Made by a program: the position numbers and the translations under genes
Shown here: piece after piece, positions 1 to 7,851 of the stretch
How positions within the stretch are numbered: the first letter of the stretch is position 1
Layout of the letters: each line of letters begins with the position of its first letter
Origin: Treponema sp.
Lineage (GTDB): Bacteria > Spirochaetota > Spirochaetia > Treponematales > Treponemataceae
Reading direction: 5' to 3'
NCBI GenBank assembly: GCA_024402565.1
Contig: JAKSTM010000002.1
Location: forward strand, 1-64,000
Length of the DNA: 64,000 nucleotides
Notes under the pieces: model-generated
The model's database searches: none
What the model was told of the DNA's origin: nothing
What the model saw: only the letters and a program-made list of their open reading frames with translations

Positions 1-1150
1 CACCAACAGCCTTCATAGAAGTTCCAAGAGAATCTTCTACACCGCGGAATTTTTCGAATGCCCAGCGAGCAAACTTTAATACAACGTAATCTCCATCAGG
101 AGCTCCACCTGGAGTATATTTTTCCAAAGTTCCGTCGCGCCAGTATGGAATTTCGTCCAAAGTCATACCGCTAGCCAATTTTGCAGAAATCAAAGCGATT
201 GGGAAACCTGTAGCCTTAGAAGCCAAAGCAGAAGAACGTGATGTACGTGGGTTAATTTCGATGATTACTACACGGCCAGTTTTTGGGTTGTGTGCGAACT
301 GAACGTTTGTACCACCAATAACACCAATAGATTCAACAATCTTGAAAGCGTCTTTCTTAAGTCTTTCTTCCAAAGCTTTGTCGATTGTCATAAATGGAGC
401 TGAACAGAAAGAGTCACCTGTGTGAACACCAACTGCATCAATGTTTTCAATAAAACAGATTGCAATCATCTGATTCTTGCTATCTCGAACAACTTCAACT
501 TCAAGTTCTTCCCAACCAAGAATTGATTCTTCAATCAAACACTGATGTGTCATAGAAAGATCCAAACCGTTAGAAACGATTGTGCGGAGTTCTTCAACGT
601 TGTAACAGAAACCACCGCCCTGTCCACCCATTGTGTAAGCTGGACGAACAACTAATGGGAAGCCGATTTCTTCAGCGATTTTTTCAGCACCTTCGATTGT
701 GTGACAGATTCCAGAACGTGGAGTGTCGATTCCCAAAGATTTCATTGTTTCTTTGAAGATTTCGCGGTCTTCACCACGTTCAATAGCATCAAGGTTTACA
801 CCAATAACTTTTACACCGTATTTATCAAGAACGCCGGCTTTGTTTAATTCCATAGCCATGTTCAAACCAGTCTGTCCACCAAGGTTTGGAAGAAGAGCAT
901 CTGGACGTTCTTTTTCAATAATCTGGCTCAAACGTTCAACGTTGAGTGGTTCAATATAAGTTGCATCTGCCATAACTGGGTCAGTCATGATAGTAGCAGG
1001 GTTTGAGTTTACAAGGACGATTTTGTAACCCTGTTCACGGAGGGCTTTACAAGCCTGTGTGCCGGAATAGTCAAATTCACATGCCTGACCGATAACGATC
1101 GGACCGGAACCGATAATCAGAACTTTGTTGATGTCTGTTCTCTTTGCCAT
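1..1150 (-). CDS. carB: Carbamoyl-phosphate synthase large subunit, N-terminal part (cut by window edge)
   Basis: The first 383 codons are in the window; the rest lies off the left edge. CarB makes carbamoyl phosphate from bicarbonate, ATP and glutamine-derived ammonia for pyrimidine and arginine synthesis in the cytoplasm. The start MAKRTDINKVLIIGSGPIVI and the downstream motifs TMGGQGGG, IENIDAVGVHTGDS, INPRTSRSSALASKATGFPI and GGTNVQFA are the classic first ATP-grasp half of CarB. The ATG at 1150 follows an AAGGGG ribosome-binding site at 1161-1166 on the coding strand. No carA lies upstream; uvrC does, separated by about 250 bp holding a promoter, a small ORF and a terminator-like hairpin. 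That hairpin ends only about 18 nt before the ATG, which hints at attenuation. The family call is secure. Confidence 0.97.
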   Translation of the reverse strand, partial: MAKRTDINKVLIIGSGPIVIGQACEFDYSGTQACKALREQGYKIVLVNSNPATIMTDPVMADATYIEPLNVERLSQIIEKERPDALLPNLGGQTGLNMAMELNKAGVLDKYGVKVIGVNLDAIERGEDREIFKETMKSLGIDTPRSGICHTIEGAEKIAEEIGFPLVVRPAYTMGGQGGGFCYNVEELRTIVSNGLDLSMTHQCLIEESILGWEELEVEVVRDSKNQMIAICFIENIDAVGVHTGDSFCSAPFMTIDKALEERLKKDAFKIVESIGVIGGTNVQFAHNPKTGRVVIIEINPRTSRSSALASKATGFPIALISAKLASGMTLDEIPYWRDGTLEKYTPGGAPDGDYVVLKFARWAFEKFRGVEDSLGTSMKAVG

Positions 1151-1168
1151 AAATGTTACCCCTTAAGA

Positions 1169-1203
1169 TAAAAAAAAACTGAACCCGTGAAACGAATTCA
1201 GTT
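1169..1203 (-). terminator. Intrinsic terminator or attenuator before carB
   Basis: On the minus strand AACTGAA (1203-1197) pairs perfectly with TTCAGTT (1183-1177), with a 13-nt loop, and is followed by eight T residues (down to 1171). The T-run ends just before the carB ribosome-binding site. It could end transcription from uvrC, but its position between a promoter (1322-1350) and the carB start fits conditional attenuation better. Confidence 0.6.
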
Positions 1204-1204
1204 G

Positions 1205-1232
1205 TTATTTACAATAGTTTATTTACAATAGT
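1205..1232. repeat. Perfect 14-bp tandem repeat in the carB leader
   Basis: TTATTTACAATAGT occurs at 1205-1218 and again at 1219-1232 without a gap. It overlaps the end of the small ORF and touches the terminator stem. It may be a protein-binding site or a recent slippage duplication. Confidence 0.8.
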
Positions 1233-1310
1233 TAATGAAATAAAAACAGTAGTACCCATAAGCGGCATCCCATGCGATTCAATATGTTTCACTACGTCTT
1301 CGTATTTCAT
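1209..1310 (-). CDS. Small ORF, possible leader peptide of carB (33 aa)
   Basis: The ORF starts MKYEDVVKHIESHG and ends FISLTIVNKLL. It begins 11 nt after a good -10 box, so its leader would be about 5 nt, and it has no ribosome-binding site. It stops 5 nt before the terminator-like hairpin in front of carB. I do not recognise the sequence, and there is no run of one amino acid as in classical leader peptides. It could be a coupling peptide that lets a ribosome affect the hairpin, a small protein, or chance. The 14-bp tandem repeat encodes its last residues. Confidence 0.35.
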   Translation of the reverse strand: MKYEDVVKHIESHGMPLMGTTVFISLTIVNKLL

Positions 1311-1321
1311 ACTGAAACTTA

Positions 1322-1350
1322 ATAATATAGAAAACACGGTTCAAATTCAA
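1322..1350 (-). promoter_or_regulatory. Predicted promoter of the carB leader
   Basis: On the minus strand TTGAAT (1350-1345) is followed after 17 bp by TATTAT (1327-1322). The predicted start near 1315 gives a leader of about 165 nt before carB, containing the small ORF and the hairpin. Confidence 0.5.
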
Positions 1351-1401
1351 GATACTGGGAACGATTTCAAGCGTTTTCTAAGGATTGCAAAGTTTATGCC
1401 T

Positions 1402-3498
1402 TTATAAGCCAAGCGCTTCGTCGGCAAGACTTGCAAGGCGGCCGGCTTCTTTTGCCAGTTCCTTGGTGGTTCCTGGTTTGATAAGTGAAAGTTTCTGGTC
1501 GGCCTTCTTTTCGTTTCTGATTTCCAGAAGTTCGTAGGCAAAAGCCAGAATGTCGGCTGCGTCTTCTTCCTTGATTTTGATAGTCTCTGCAATGTCCGAA
1601 GGCTTTTGTTTGCAAAGATTTTCAAGAGTCGTGTATTTTTTCTGTAAGGCAAGGGCACGCTTTTCGCCAACGCCCGGTAGTTCCAGAAAAATGGAAACCA
1701 CGTTTTCTTTTGTGCGGAGCCTCTGGTTCCGGCTTGTGGCAAAGCGGTGGGTCTCATCACGGACGCGTTGTAAAAGCCTGAGTGCATCTGACCGCTTTGG
1801 AAGACAGATCGGCTCACTTGTGTGCGGGCGCCAGATTTCTTCATCACGTTTTGCAAGACCTGCGATCGGGATATTAAGTCCCAGGGCTTTGATTACGGCA
1901 TCTACCGCATTTACCTGACCGATACCACCGTCTATTAAAAGCAGGTCAGGCATGTCGGCGCCTTCGTTTAGAAGTCTTGTGTAGCGGCGTGTTACGGCTT
2001 CGCGCATGGAAGCAAAGTCATCTATTAAACCGTCAGTTGTTTTAAGGCGGAAGTAGCGGTAATTCTTTTTGTCCGGGTTTCCGTTGTAAAAGCTGATAAG
2101 GGATGCAACAGGCCATTTTCCGCCGATATGGGCAATATCGAAACCTTCGATGCGGATCGGCAGGCGGTCCAGGTGGAGACGGTCTTTAAGTTCTTCCATT
2201 GCCGGTGTGTCGCCCCGTTCGCGAAGGCGGCGGATAATGTCTTCGTGGGCGTTCTGGGTTGCCATCTGGATGGCGGCCTTGTGGCGCGGTGCCGACGGAA
2301 TGTCATCGGTAACAAGGATAATCTGCGAGTCTACGCCGTAGGTGTCGTGAAGCCAGCGGTTTACGTCTCCGCGGGCATCTTCCGGGGCTTCGGCAGGTGG
2401 TACCCTGAGCCTGTCGAAGGGCACCACCGCCGCCTCGGGAGACTCCACCGCCTGTCCGGAAAGTTCAACCGCCGCCTCGGGAGACTCCGCCGCCGCAGCG
2501 TCCGTGGTGGTTTCGGCGGGCTCAACCACCGCCTTAGGCAGCATTGCGCTTGTGCTTACGTATATATATGGAGGAATCTGATCCGGCGAGTTGTAATATG
2601 CGTTCATGAACTCTGCAACCAGTTCGTCATCCTCATTCAGGCTGATTTCCCGGAAATTGTTGCGGCCTAAAAGTTTTCCGTTACGGATTTTCAGCACAGT
2701 AAAGCTTACAAGTTCGCCTTCGCGCCAGTAAGCGATGTAATCCGAGTCGTTTTCGTCAAAGCTTTCTACTATATTCTGATTGTGAAGCACGTTCAGTGCG
2801 TTGATGCCGTCTCGGAGGCGGGCGGCTTTTTCAAAGTTCAGGTCATTGGCGGCGGCGCGCATTTCTGTTTTGAGCCGTTCTATGGCCGCATCATCTTTTC
2901 CCTCAAGTAGGGAAATTATTTCGCCGAAATATTCAGTGTAGGACTCTTTTGTAATTTTTTTACAGCACGGTGCCTTGCACTGTCCCATGTGGTAATAAAG
3001 ACATGGCGAAGATCTGCTTTTGAAGGTCCTGCAGCGGCGCATAGGATAAAGCTTGAAGATTGTTTCCAGAAATGTATCCAGTGCGTAAACGTCGGGAAAA
3101 GGTCCGAAATACTGGGATCCGTCGTGATGAACGGTTCTTGTACGGTAAATCCGCGGGAATTCTTCATTTGTGATTCTGATTACAGGATAACTTTTTCCGT
3201 CTTTGAGACAGATGTTGTAGCGGGGGCTGTATTTCTTGATCAAGTTATTTTCAAGAATCAGCGCTTCGTACTCATTTGCTGTAACGATGTATTCAATGCT
3301 TACGGCATTGGCAATCAGAAGCTGGGTTTTTATGTTTTTCTGACCTGAAAAATATGAAGACAAACGGTTTTTCAGCACTTTTGCCTTGCCGACATAAATG
3401 ACGGTACCTTCGGCATTACGCCACAGGTATACGCCTGCAGAATGGGGGGCTTTCAGAGCTGTTTCGTGTAACTGTTCGCGAATAGTTTTGTCAGACAT
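1402..3498 (-). CDS. uvrC: UvrABC excinuclease subunit C
   Basis: UvrC makes both incisions around bulky DNA lesions after UvrA/UvrB recognition. The start is ATG 3498 (MSDKTIREQLHE): homology to UvrC begins there, and the 66-residue upstream extension looks non-coding. Order: GIY-YIG nuclease domain (AGVYLW...VIYVGKAK, about residues 20-40), UVR domain (LNFEKAARLRDGI), RNase H-like endonuclease domain (GFDIAHIGG, LLLIDGGIGQVNA), C-terminal helix-hairpin-helix (LPGVGEKRALALQ). At 698 aa it is longer than the usual approximately 600. The excess includes a GC-rich Ala/Pro/Glu segment at about residues 318-375, between the UVR and endonuclease domains, encoded by two REP-like palindromes and a duplicated ESPEAAV motif. 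An extended -10 (TGaTATAAT, 3520-3512) lies 13 nt before the ATG with no ribosome-binding site. Its start is only 6 bp from that of the divergent neighbour. Confidence 0.95.
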   Translation of the reverse strand: MSDKTIREQLHETALKAPHSAGVYLWRNAEGTVIYVGKAKVLKNRLSSYFSGQKNIKTQLLIANAVSIEYIVTANEYEALILENNLIKKYSPRYNICLKDGKSYPVIRITNEEFPRIYRTRTVHHDGSQYFGPFPDVYALDTFLETIFKLYPMRRCRTFKSRSSPCLYYHMGQCKAPCCKKITKESYTEYFGEIISLLEGKDDAAIERLKTEMRAAANDLNFEKAARLRDGINALNVLHNQNIVESFDENDSDYIAYWREGELVSFTVLKIRNGKLLGRNNFREISLNEDDELVAEFMNAYYNSPDQIPPYIYVSTSAMLPKAVVEPAETTTDAAAAESPEAAVELSGQAVESPEAAVVPFDRLRVPPAEAPEDARGDVNRWLHDTYGVDSQIILVTDDIPSAPRHKAAIQMATQNAHEDIIRRLRERGDTPAMEELKDRLHLDRLPIRIEGFDIAHIGGKWPVASLISFYNGNPDKKNYRYFRLKTTDGLIDDFASMREAVTRRYTRLLNEGADMPDLLLIDGGIGQVNAVDAVIKALGLNIPIAGLAKRDEEIWRPHTSEPICLPKRSDALRLLQRVRDETHRFATSRNQRLRTKENVVSIFLELPGVGEKRALALQKKYTTLENLCKQKPSDIAETIKIKEEDAADILAFAYELLEIRNEKKADQKLSLIKPGTTKELAKEAGRLASLADEALGL
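2396..2428. repeat. REP-like palindrome inside uvrC
   Basis: The core CCCTGAGCCTGTCGAAGGG (2403-2421) is flanked by arms GGTGGT and ACCACC that extend the stem. The same core occurs between genes at 7815-7849 and 30001-30033. Here it is read in frame and gives the residues VVPFDRLR in UvrC. Confidence 0.85.
2506..2530. repeat. Second REP-like palindrome inside uvrC
   Basis: Arms GGTGGTT and AACCACC flank a degenerate core (TCGGCGGGCTC). The form matches the copy at 27613-27637 in the ABC permease gene. It encodes VVEPAETTT in UvrC. Between it and the copy at 2396 lies a duplicated GC-rich segment encoding ESPEAAV twice. Confidence 0.75.
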
Positions 3499-3504
3499 AG
3501 GGAT

Positions 3505-5013
3505 ATGAAAAATTATATCAGAAAATCGGGAATTGTGTGCGTTTGTATGGGGATACTGTGCACAAGTCTTTTTGGGAAGGAAATCAGTCTGGGTGGAAAA
3601 AAAGGATGGCCTGAACTTGAAGTAATTGAAAATGTTACAAAAGGTGAAGGTCGCTTTGGTTATGATTGTATTGAACTTGTTACTAATTCGTTTCAACCGG
3701 AATTTGGTACTGATTTAATAATTAATTTTGAAGACAACAATCCGATTTCATATGGAAATTACATTGTAGAAAAAAATGAAATGCAGAAAATCAAAACCCA
3801 AGAATTTGGAAAGTCTGCAGGTTTAAGTCGTGATAATGGTGGAATGACTCTTTCTGGGCAATCAGGAACTTTTTTTGGGAATGAAGGATTAAACGGTTCC
3901 TTTTCGATTGAATTCTGGCTGAATCCTGCACTTGCAGAAAATGGGGAAACAATTTTTCAGTGGCATTCTTCACGGACAATGGAAAATCAGCTGATTTATC
4001 AGACTTTGAATTCTTGTTTTGAAAGCGGCCATTTAAAATGGAGTCTTTCTAATATTTTTGACAGTGCATATCCTGGAAATCAGAATTTGATTTTGAAAGG
4101 TGTTTCCACAATTATTCCCGATGTCTGGACTCGTCATACACTAAGTTATGATGCAGAGACTGGACTTTTGGAATATCTGGTAAACGGCTATGTTGAAGAC
4201 TCAAAATATATAACATCTACGGGGCACGAAGGCGGAGACGTGTATCTGGTTTTTCTTGGAGTTCCTGCCAGCTTTGACATTTGTCCTCAGTATACAGGTC
4301 AAATCGATGACTTCCGCATTATGAAACGTCCTTATTCATTGCCTTTATTTCAGAATGCAGAAAATGCCGGATCAATTGAGTATATGAAATATGTCAGGTC
4401 AGGCGGATATTTTAGAAGTAAGCCGATTATGGTTTCTGCAGGCTCAGTTTTGAATTCAATTGACGTGGAAATGTATACACCAAAAGAAACTGCAGTAAAC
4501 TTGTATGTTCGTTCAGGAGATAATCGTTACAATTGGACAGATACTTATCCTGAATGGAAAACAGTGGAACCGGGACAGGAACTGACCGGAATTTCCGGAT
4601 TATTTTTTCAGGTTGCGGCCGATTTATATCCGGATGGAAATGGAAGCCACACACCAAATGTTACTGAAATTAAATTGAATTATACGGAACTTCCACTTCC
4701 ACTTCCTCCATTTAGTGTTAGTGCTGTGGCAGGAGACGGATGTGTAACTTTAAAATGGAATTATTCGGTTGATGAAACAGCCGGTGGATATTACATCTAT
4801 TATGGAAATCGTTCGGGAGAATATCTTGGACGCATTGCTGTAGAAGGGGCTTCACCAATCAACGTTGGAAATACAACAGGATTTACATTGACAGGTCTTG
4901 AGAACGGAACCATTTACTATTTTGCAGTGGCTTCCTGGTCCAGGGTGAATGAAAATGTAATTGGAGAACTTTCAAAAGAAGTTTTTGCCAGACCTAAAAA
5001 GATTCTCAGATAA
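3505..5013 (+). CDS. Exported protein with LamG-like and fibronectin type III domains
   Basis: The 502-aa protein opens with a signal peptide (MKNYIRKSGIVCVCMGIL, cleavage probably near CTSLFG). Residues about 100-275 look like a concanavalin A/laminin G-like jelly roll: FSIEFWLNP, a YLVNGYVED strand pair and GQIDDFRIMKRP, the usual last strand of LamG-like domains. Residues about 400-495 form a fibronectin type III domain (SVSAVAGDGCVTLKWNY...GLENGTIYYFAVAS). Such proteins are periplasmic or surface-bound and often bind carbohydrate or protein; no catalytic motif is seen. It is followed after 18 bp by the TPR protein gene, so the two may form an operon. Only 6 bp separate its start from that of divergent uvrC, so its promoter must lie inside uvrC. 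Confidence 0.7.
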   Translation: MKNYIRKSGIVCVCMGILCTSLFGKEISLGGKKGWPELEVIENVTKGEGRFGYDCIELVTNSFQPEFGTDLIINFEDNNPISYGNYIVEKNEMQKIKTQEFGKSAGLSRDNGGMTLSGQSGTFFGNEGLNGSFSIEFWLNPALAENGETIFQWHSSRTMENQLIYQTLNSCFESGHLKWSLSNIFDSAYPGNQNLILKGVSTIIPDVWTRHTLSYDAETGLLEYLVNGYVEDSKYITSTGHEGGDVYLVFLGVPASFDICPQYTGQIDDFRIMKRPYSLPLFQNAENAGSIEYMKYVRSGGYFRSKPIMVSAGSVLNSIDVEMYTPKETAVNLYVRSGDNRYNWTDTYPEWKTVEPGQELTGISGLFFQVAADLYPDGNGSHTPNVTEIKLNYTELPLPLPPFSVSAVAGDGCVTLKWNYSVDETAGGYYIYYGNRSGEYLGRIAVEGASPINVGNTTGFTLTGLENGTIYYFAVASWSRVNENVIGELSKEVFARPKKILR

Positions 5014-5031
5014 TCAGGAGCGAATAGTAAG

Positions 5032-7803
5032 ATGGACAAATTGATTCTTGAACGTGCACAAAGTGCTATGCTTTCCCGTGATTACGGCCTTGCTGCAAGA
5101 TTGTATAAAACTCTTTTAAAGGCTGAACCAGATAATGCTGAAATTTTGAATGCTTTAGGAAGCCTTTATGTAAAAAATGGTGAAGACGATAAAGCAGTTC
5201 CATATTATGAAACGATTTTGACATTCACGCCACATGATGTTTATGCAATGAACAGCCTTGGTGGAATTTATCGTCGTTTGAAGCAATATGAAAAAGGTAT
5301 TGATATTTTGAATCGTGCCCTGGAAGAAAATAATAAAACAGGCATGATAAATTATACACTTGGATTTATTTATAAAGATATGGGCAACTGGGATGATGCC
5401 ATTGATTGTTTTGAAAGTGTTGTTGCGGAAAACCCAGCCGATGTACTTGCAAATAATCATTTAGGCGCAATTTATGCAGAAAAGAAAAATTATCCCAAAG
5501 CGGTACAGGCATATCGCCGCGGTTTGCAGACAGATCCAAATCATCCTATTTTACATTATAACTTGGGCCATGCTTATGAAGCAGAAAGAAATTATACAGA
5601 GGCCGTAAATAATTATGAACTGGCTTTAAAAGCAAAGCCAGGCTGGATTGATGCAATACGCGATGCAGTAAAACTTTTGTTGAAACTTCAAAATACAAAG
5701 CGCGCTATGGCAATCGTTCAGAAGTCTGTTCAACTGTATCCAACCAATGCCGATTTAATTGCGCTCTCTGGAACAGTTCAGCTTAAACGTTATGATTTTG
5801 CCGAAGCACAATCTGCTTTTGAACGGGCAGATCGAATCCGTCCAAATGATCCTGATATTCTTCTTCGACTTGGTGAAAGTTTTGAAAAAGAATATATGCC
5901 TGGTGAAGCAGCTTCCTGGGCAAAAGAGGCCCGCGTCCTTGGATTAAAAGATAATACTCAGAAAAAACGTTATGTCCACATAATGCTGTCGGCAGGTGAA
6001 TTTGAACGTGCTAATTCACTTCTTGAAGAATTAATATTTGATGCACCAAGTGATGCAGGTGTTATGGATGCAAAAGCACAGTATTTCATTGTGACAGGAG
6101 ATGAAGCAGGTGCAAAGGAAGCATTCGATATTATTTCTGATTTAAATCCACGTTACCGTCATCATTATCTGGAAGCCGCTCGTCGTTATTGTCAGATAAA
6201 AAAATATGATATTGCTTTGGAATATGCATCAAAATATGTAGAACTGGCACCATTGAATCCTGCTGGCTACAATATTAAAGGTCGCATCGAAGAGAAAAGC
6301 GGAGATTTAGAAAGCGCTGTAAAAACTTATAAGATTGCTGCAAATCTTAAGTATGAAGATGTATATGCAAAGAAAGAATTAAAGCGTTTAGGTCATGAAT
6401 GGAATGAAAATCTTCAGGGTGATGTTTCCGATTATATTTCAAAATTAAATGAAAAAGAAAAAGAAGAAGAAGCAAAACGAATAATGGCCGAAGAACAGGC
6501 TGCGGCTGAACTTGCCGAACAAATAATTGAAGAGAATGTTGATTCCTTTGATTTTGATTCTATGGGGGATACACATCCTTCCGATACAGAAACCACCGAT
6601 CCTTCAATTCCTCTTTTGTCAGAACTTTCTGAAGATGAAGGTTTTTCAGGTTTAGATTCTATTGATGAAGATACAAAACGTCTTATGGAAGATGAAGTTG
6701 AGGCCAAAGAAGACGCCCTTTCTGAAATCATGTCTTCTAAACCAAAGGCGGAAACAAAACCGGAAAAAACTGAATCAATTGATCCGGAAGAATTTATTCC
6801 AGGATGGGATGAACCTGTTCCTTCGATGATGCCTCAGCAGTATTCTGCACCACAGCCAGGAAAATCTTTAGGACGAACTGTAGATGCAGACATTGAAGAC
6901 TTTATGCCTTCTGAAAGATATTCTGCAAATGATGCCATGAATATGCTTCGTCAGGATACGGAAGAGCCTCGAATGGATCCTCGTCTTGTAGAAAAAATCG
7001 ACGATGCAGTGGAAAACTTGGAAAAGGCTGTTTCTGATGTAAGTGATAAAGCCGAAGAGGCAATCAGAAAGGCCGAAGAAGCCGCTTCCCAGATTCAGAA
7101 TATTAATGGGCTGGAAGAGCGAATAGGCTTCAGTGATCCAGAATTGTCTTCAAACTCCTTTGATGCAAAAGCTCCAGAGTTTTCTCTTGATGGAGGAATT
7201 CATGGAAGATTAGGAATTACGGAGACTTTTGGTGAACCAGAGTTTGAACCACCTTTTGAAATCAAAGATCCTTTTGATAATCTTGTTACTCCTGATCTGG
7301 AGCCTGGCTATGAAGAATTGCCGGAAGTAGAACCAGATTCAGCTGGTCCAGAAGAAAAATTCAAAAATGAAGAACAGACCTTTGATGATGCCAAAAAATT
7401 TCTTCCTAACATTGTAAAGATTATTGAGGATGAAAATTTCCCTGAAAAATATAAAGAAGAATTGGGCCTTTTCAACAGGCTTCGTTCGTTGAGCGATTTT
7501 CTTCCTTCTGATAAAAAAGAAGATTTCCTTTCAAGTAAGACACGAATGCTTATGGATTATGTGATTGGAAAAATGAGCGGAAAACCTGGTCTTGTGAAAA
7601 CTGTTGAAAACCTTCTGAAATCAGGAATTCTTGAAACCGATACAAGTTATTCGCAGATTGAAACTGAAGCGGCAAAGCTTTCAGGTCATGAACTTGCCCG
7701 TAAAGTAATTAATGACTTGAAAACTTTGACAGCAGATCTTCAGGATCAGAATCTTGCAACTGCCTTAAAAGAAAGTGCAGATGAAGTTCTGAAAAAACTA
7801 TAA
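5032..7803 (+). CDS. Large tetratricopeptide-repeat protein
   Basis: The 923-aa protein has about twelve TPR units over residues 1-460 (for example AEILNALGSLYVKNGEDDKA, PILHYNLGHAYEAERNYTEA), then a long acidic, low-complexity linker (about 470-820), then a predicted helical C-terminal domain (FDDAKKFLPNIVKIIEDENF onward). There is no signal peptide or membrane segment, so it is probably a cytoplasmic scaffold. TPR proteins with acidic tails are common in Treponema, but I cannot name its partner. It follows the LamG/FnIII gene by 18 bp and is convergent with the M24 peptidase gene, with a REP-like palindrome between them. Confidence 0.75.
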   Translation: MDKLILERAQSAMLSRDYGLAARLYKTLLKAEPDNAEILNALGSLYVKNGEDDKAVPYYETILTFTPHDVYAMNSLGGIYRRLKQYEKGIDILNRALEENNKTGMINYTLGFIYKDMGNWDDAIDCFESVVAENPADVLANNHLGAIYAEKKNYPKAVQAYRRGLQTDPNHPILHYNLGHAYEAERNYTEAVNNYELALKAKPGWIDAIRDAVKLLLKLQNTKRAMAIVQKSVQLYPTNADLIALSGTVQLKRYDFAEAQSAFERADRIRPNDPDILLRLGESFEKEYMPGEAASWAKEARVLGLKDNTQKKRYVHIMLSAGEFERANSLLEELIFDAPSDAGVMDAKAQYFIVTGDEAGAKEAFDIISDLNPRYRHHYLEAARRYCQIKKYDIALEYASKYVELAPLNPAGYNIKGRIEEKSGDLESAVKTYKIAANLKYEDVYAKKELKRLGHEWNENLQGDVSDYISKLNEKEKEEEAKRIMAEEQAAAELAEQIIEENVDSFDFDSMGDTHPSDTETTDPSIPLLSELSEDEGFSGLDSIDEDTKRLMEDEVEAKEDALSEIMSSKPKAETKPEKTESIDPEEFIPGWDEPVPSMMPQQYSAPQPGKSLGRTVDADIEDFMPSERYSANDAMNMLRQDTEEPRMDPRLVEKIDDAVENLEKAVSDVSDKAEEAIRKAEEAASQIQNINGLEERIGFSDPELSSNSFDAKAPEFSLDGGIHGRLGITETFGEPEFEPPFEIKDPFDNLVTPDLEPGYEELPEVEPDSAGPEEKFKNEEQTFDDAKKFLPNIVKIIEDENFPEKYKEELGLFNRLRSLSDFLPSDKKEDFLSSKTRMLMDYVIGKMSGKPGLVKTVENLLKSGILETDTSYSQIETEAAKLSGHELARKVINDLKTLTADLQDQNLATALKESADEVLKKL

Positions 7804-7814
7804 TGACGTATTTA

Positions 7815-7849
7815 CAAATGGTCCCTGAGCTTGTCGAAGGGCCCATTTG
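7815..7849. repeat. REP-like palindrome between convergent genes
   Basis: The core GTCCCTGAGCTTGTCGAAGG (7821-7840) sits between arms CAAATGG (7815-7821) and CCATTTG (7843-7849). It fills most of the gap between the TPR gene and the M24 peptidase gene and may stop transcription from both sides or protect 3' ends. Confidence 0.85.
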
Positions 7850-7851
7850 CT

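Noticed and set aside
1250..1275. AAGCGGCATCCC near 1260, shared with the structured repeat at 38771
   Set aside because: Only 12 bases match, no paired arms surround it, and it is better explained as part of the small ORF in the carB leader.
3499..3696. 66-residue N-terminal extension of UvrC
   Set aside because: It overlaps the divergent gene, does not match UvrC homology, and its composition is unlike the rest of the protein.
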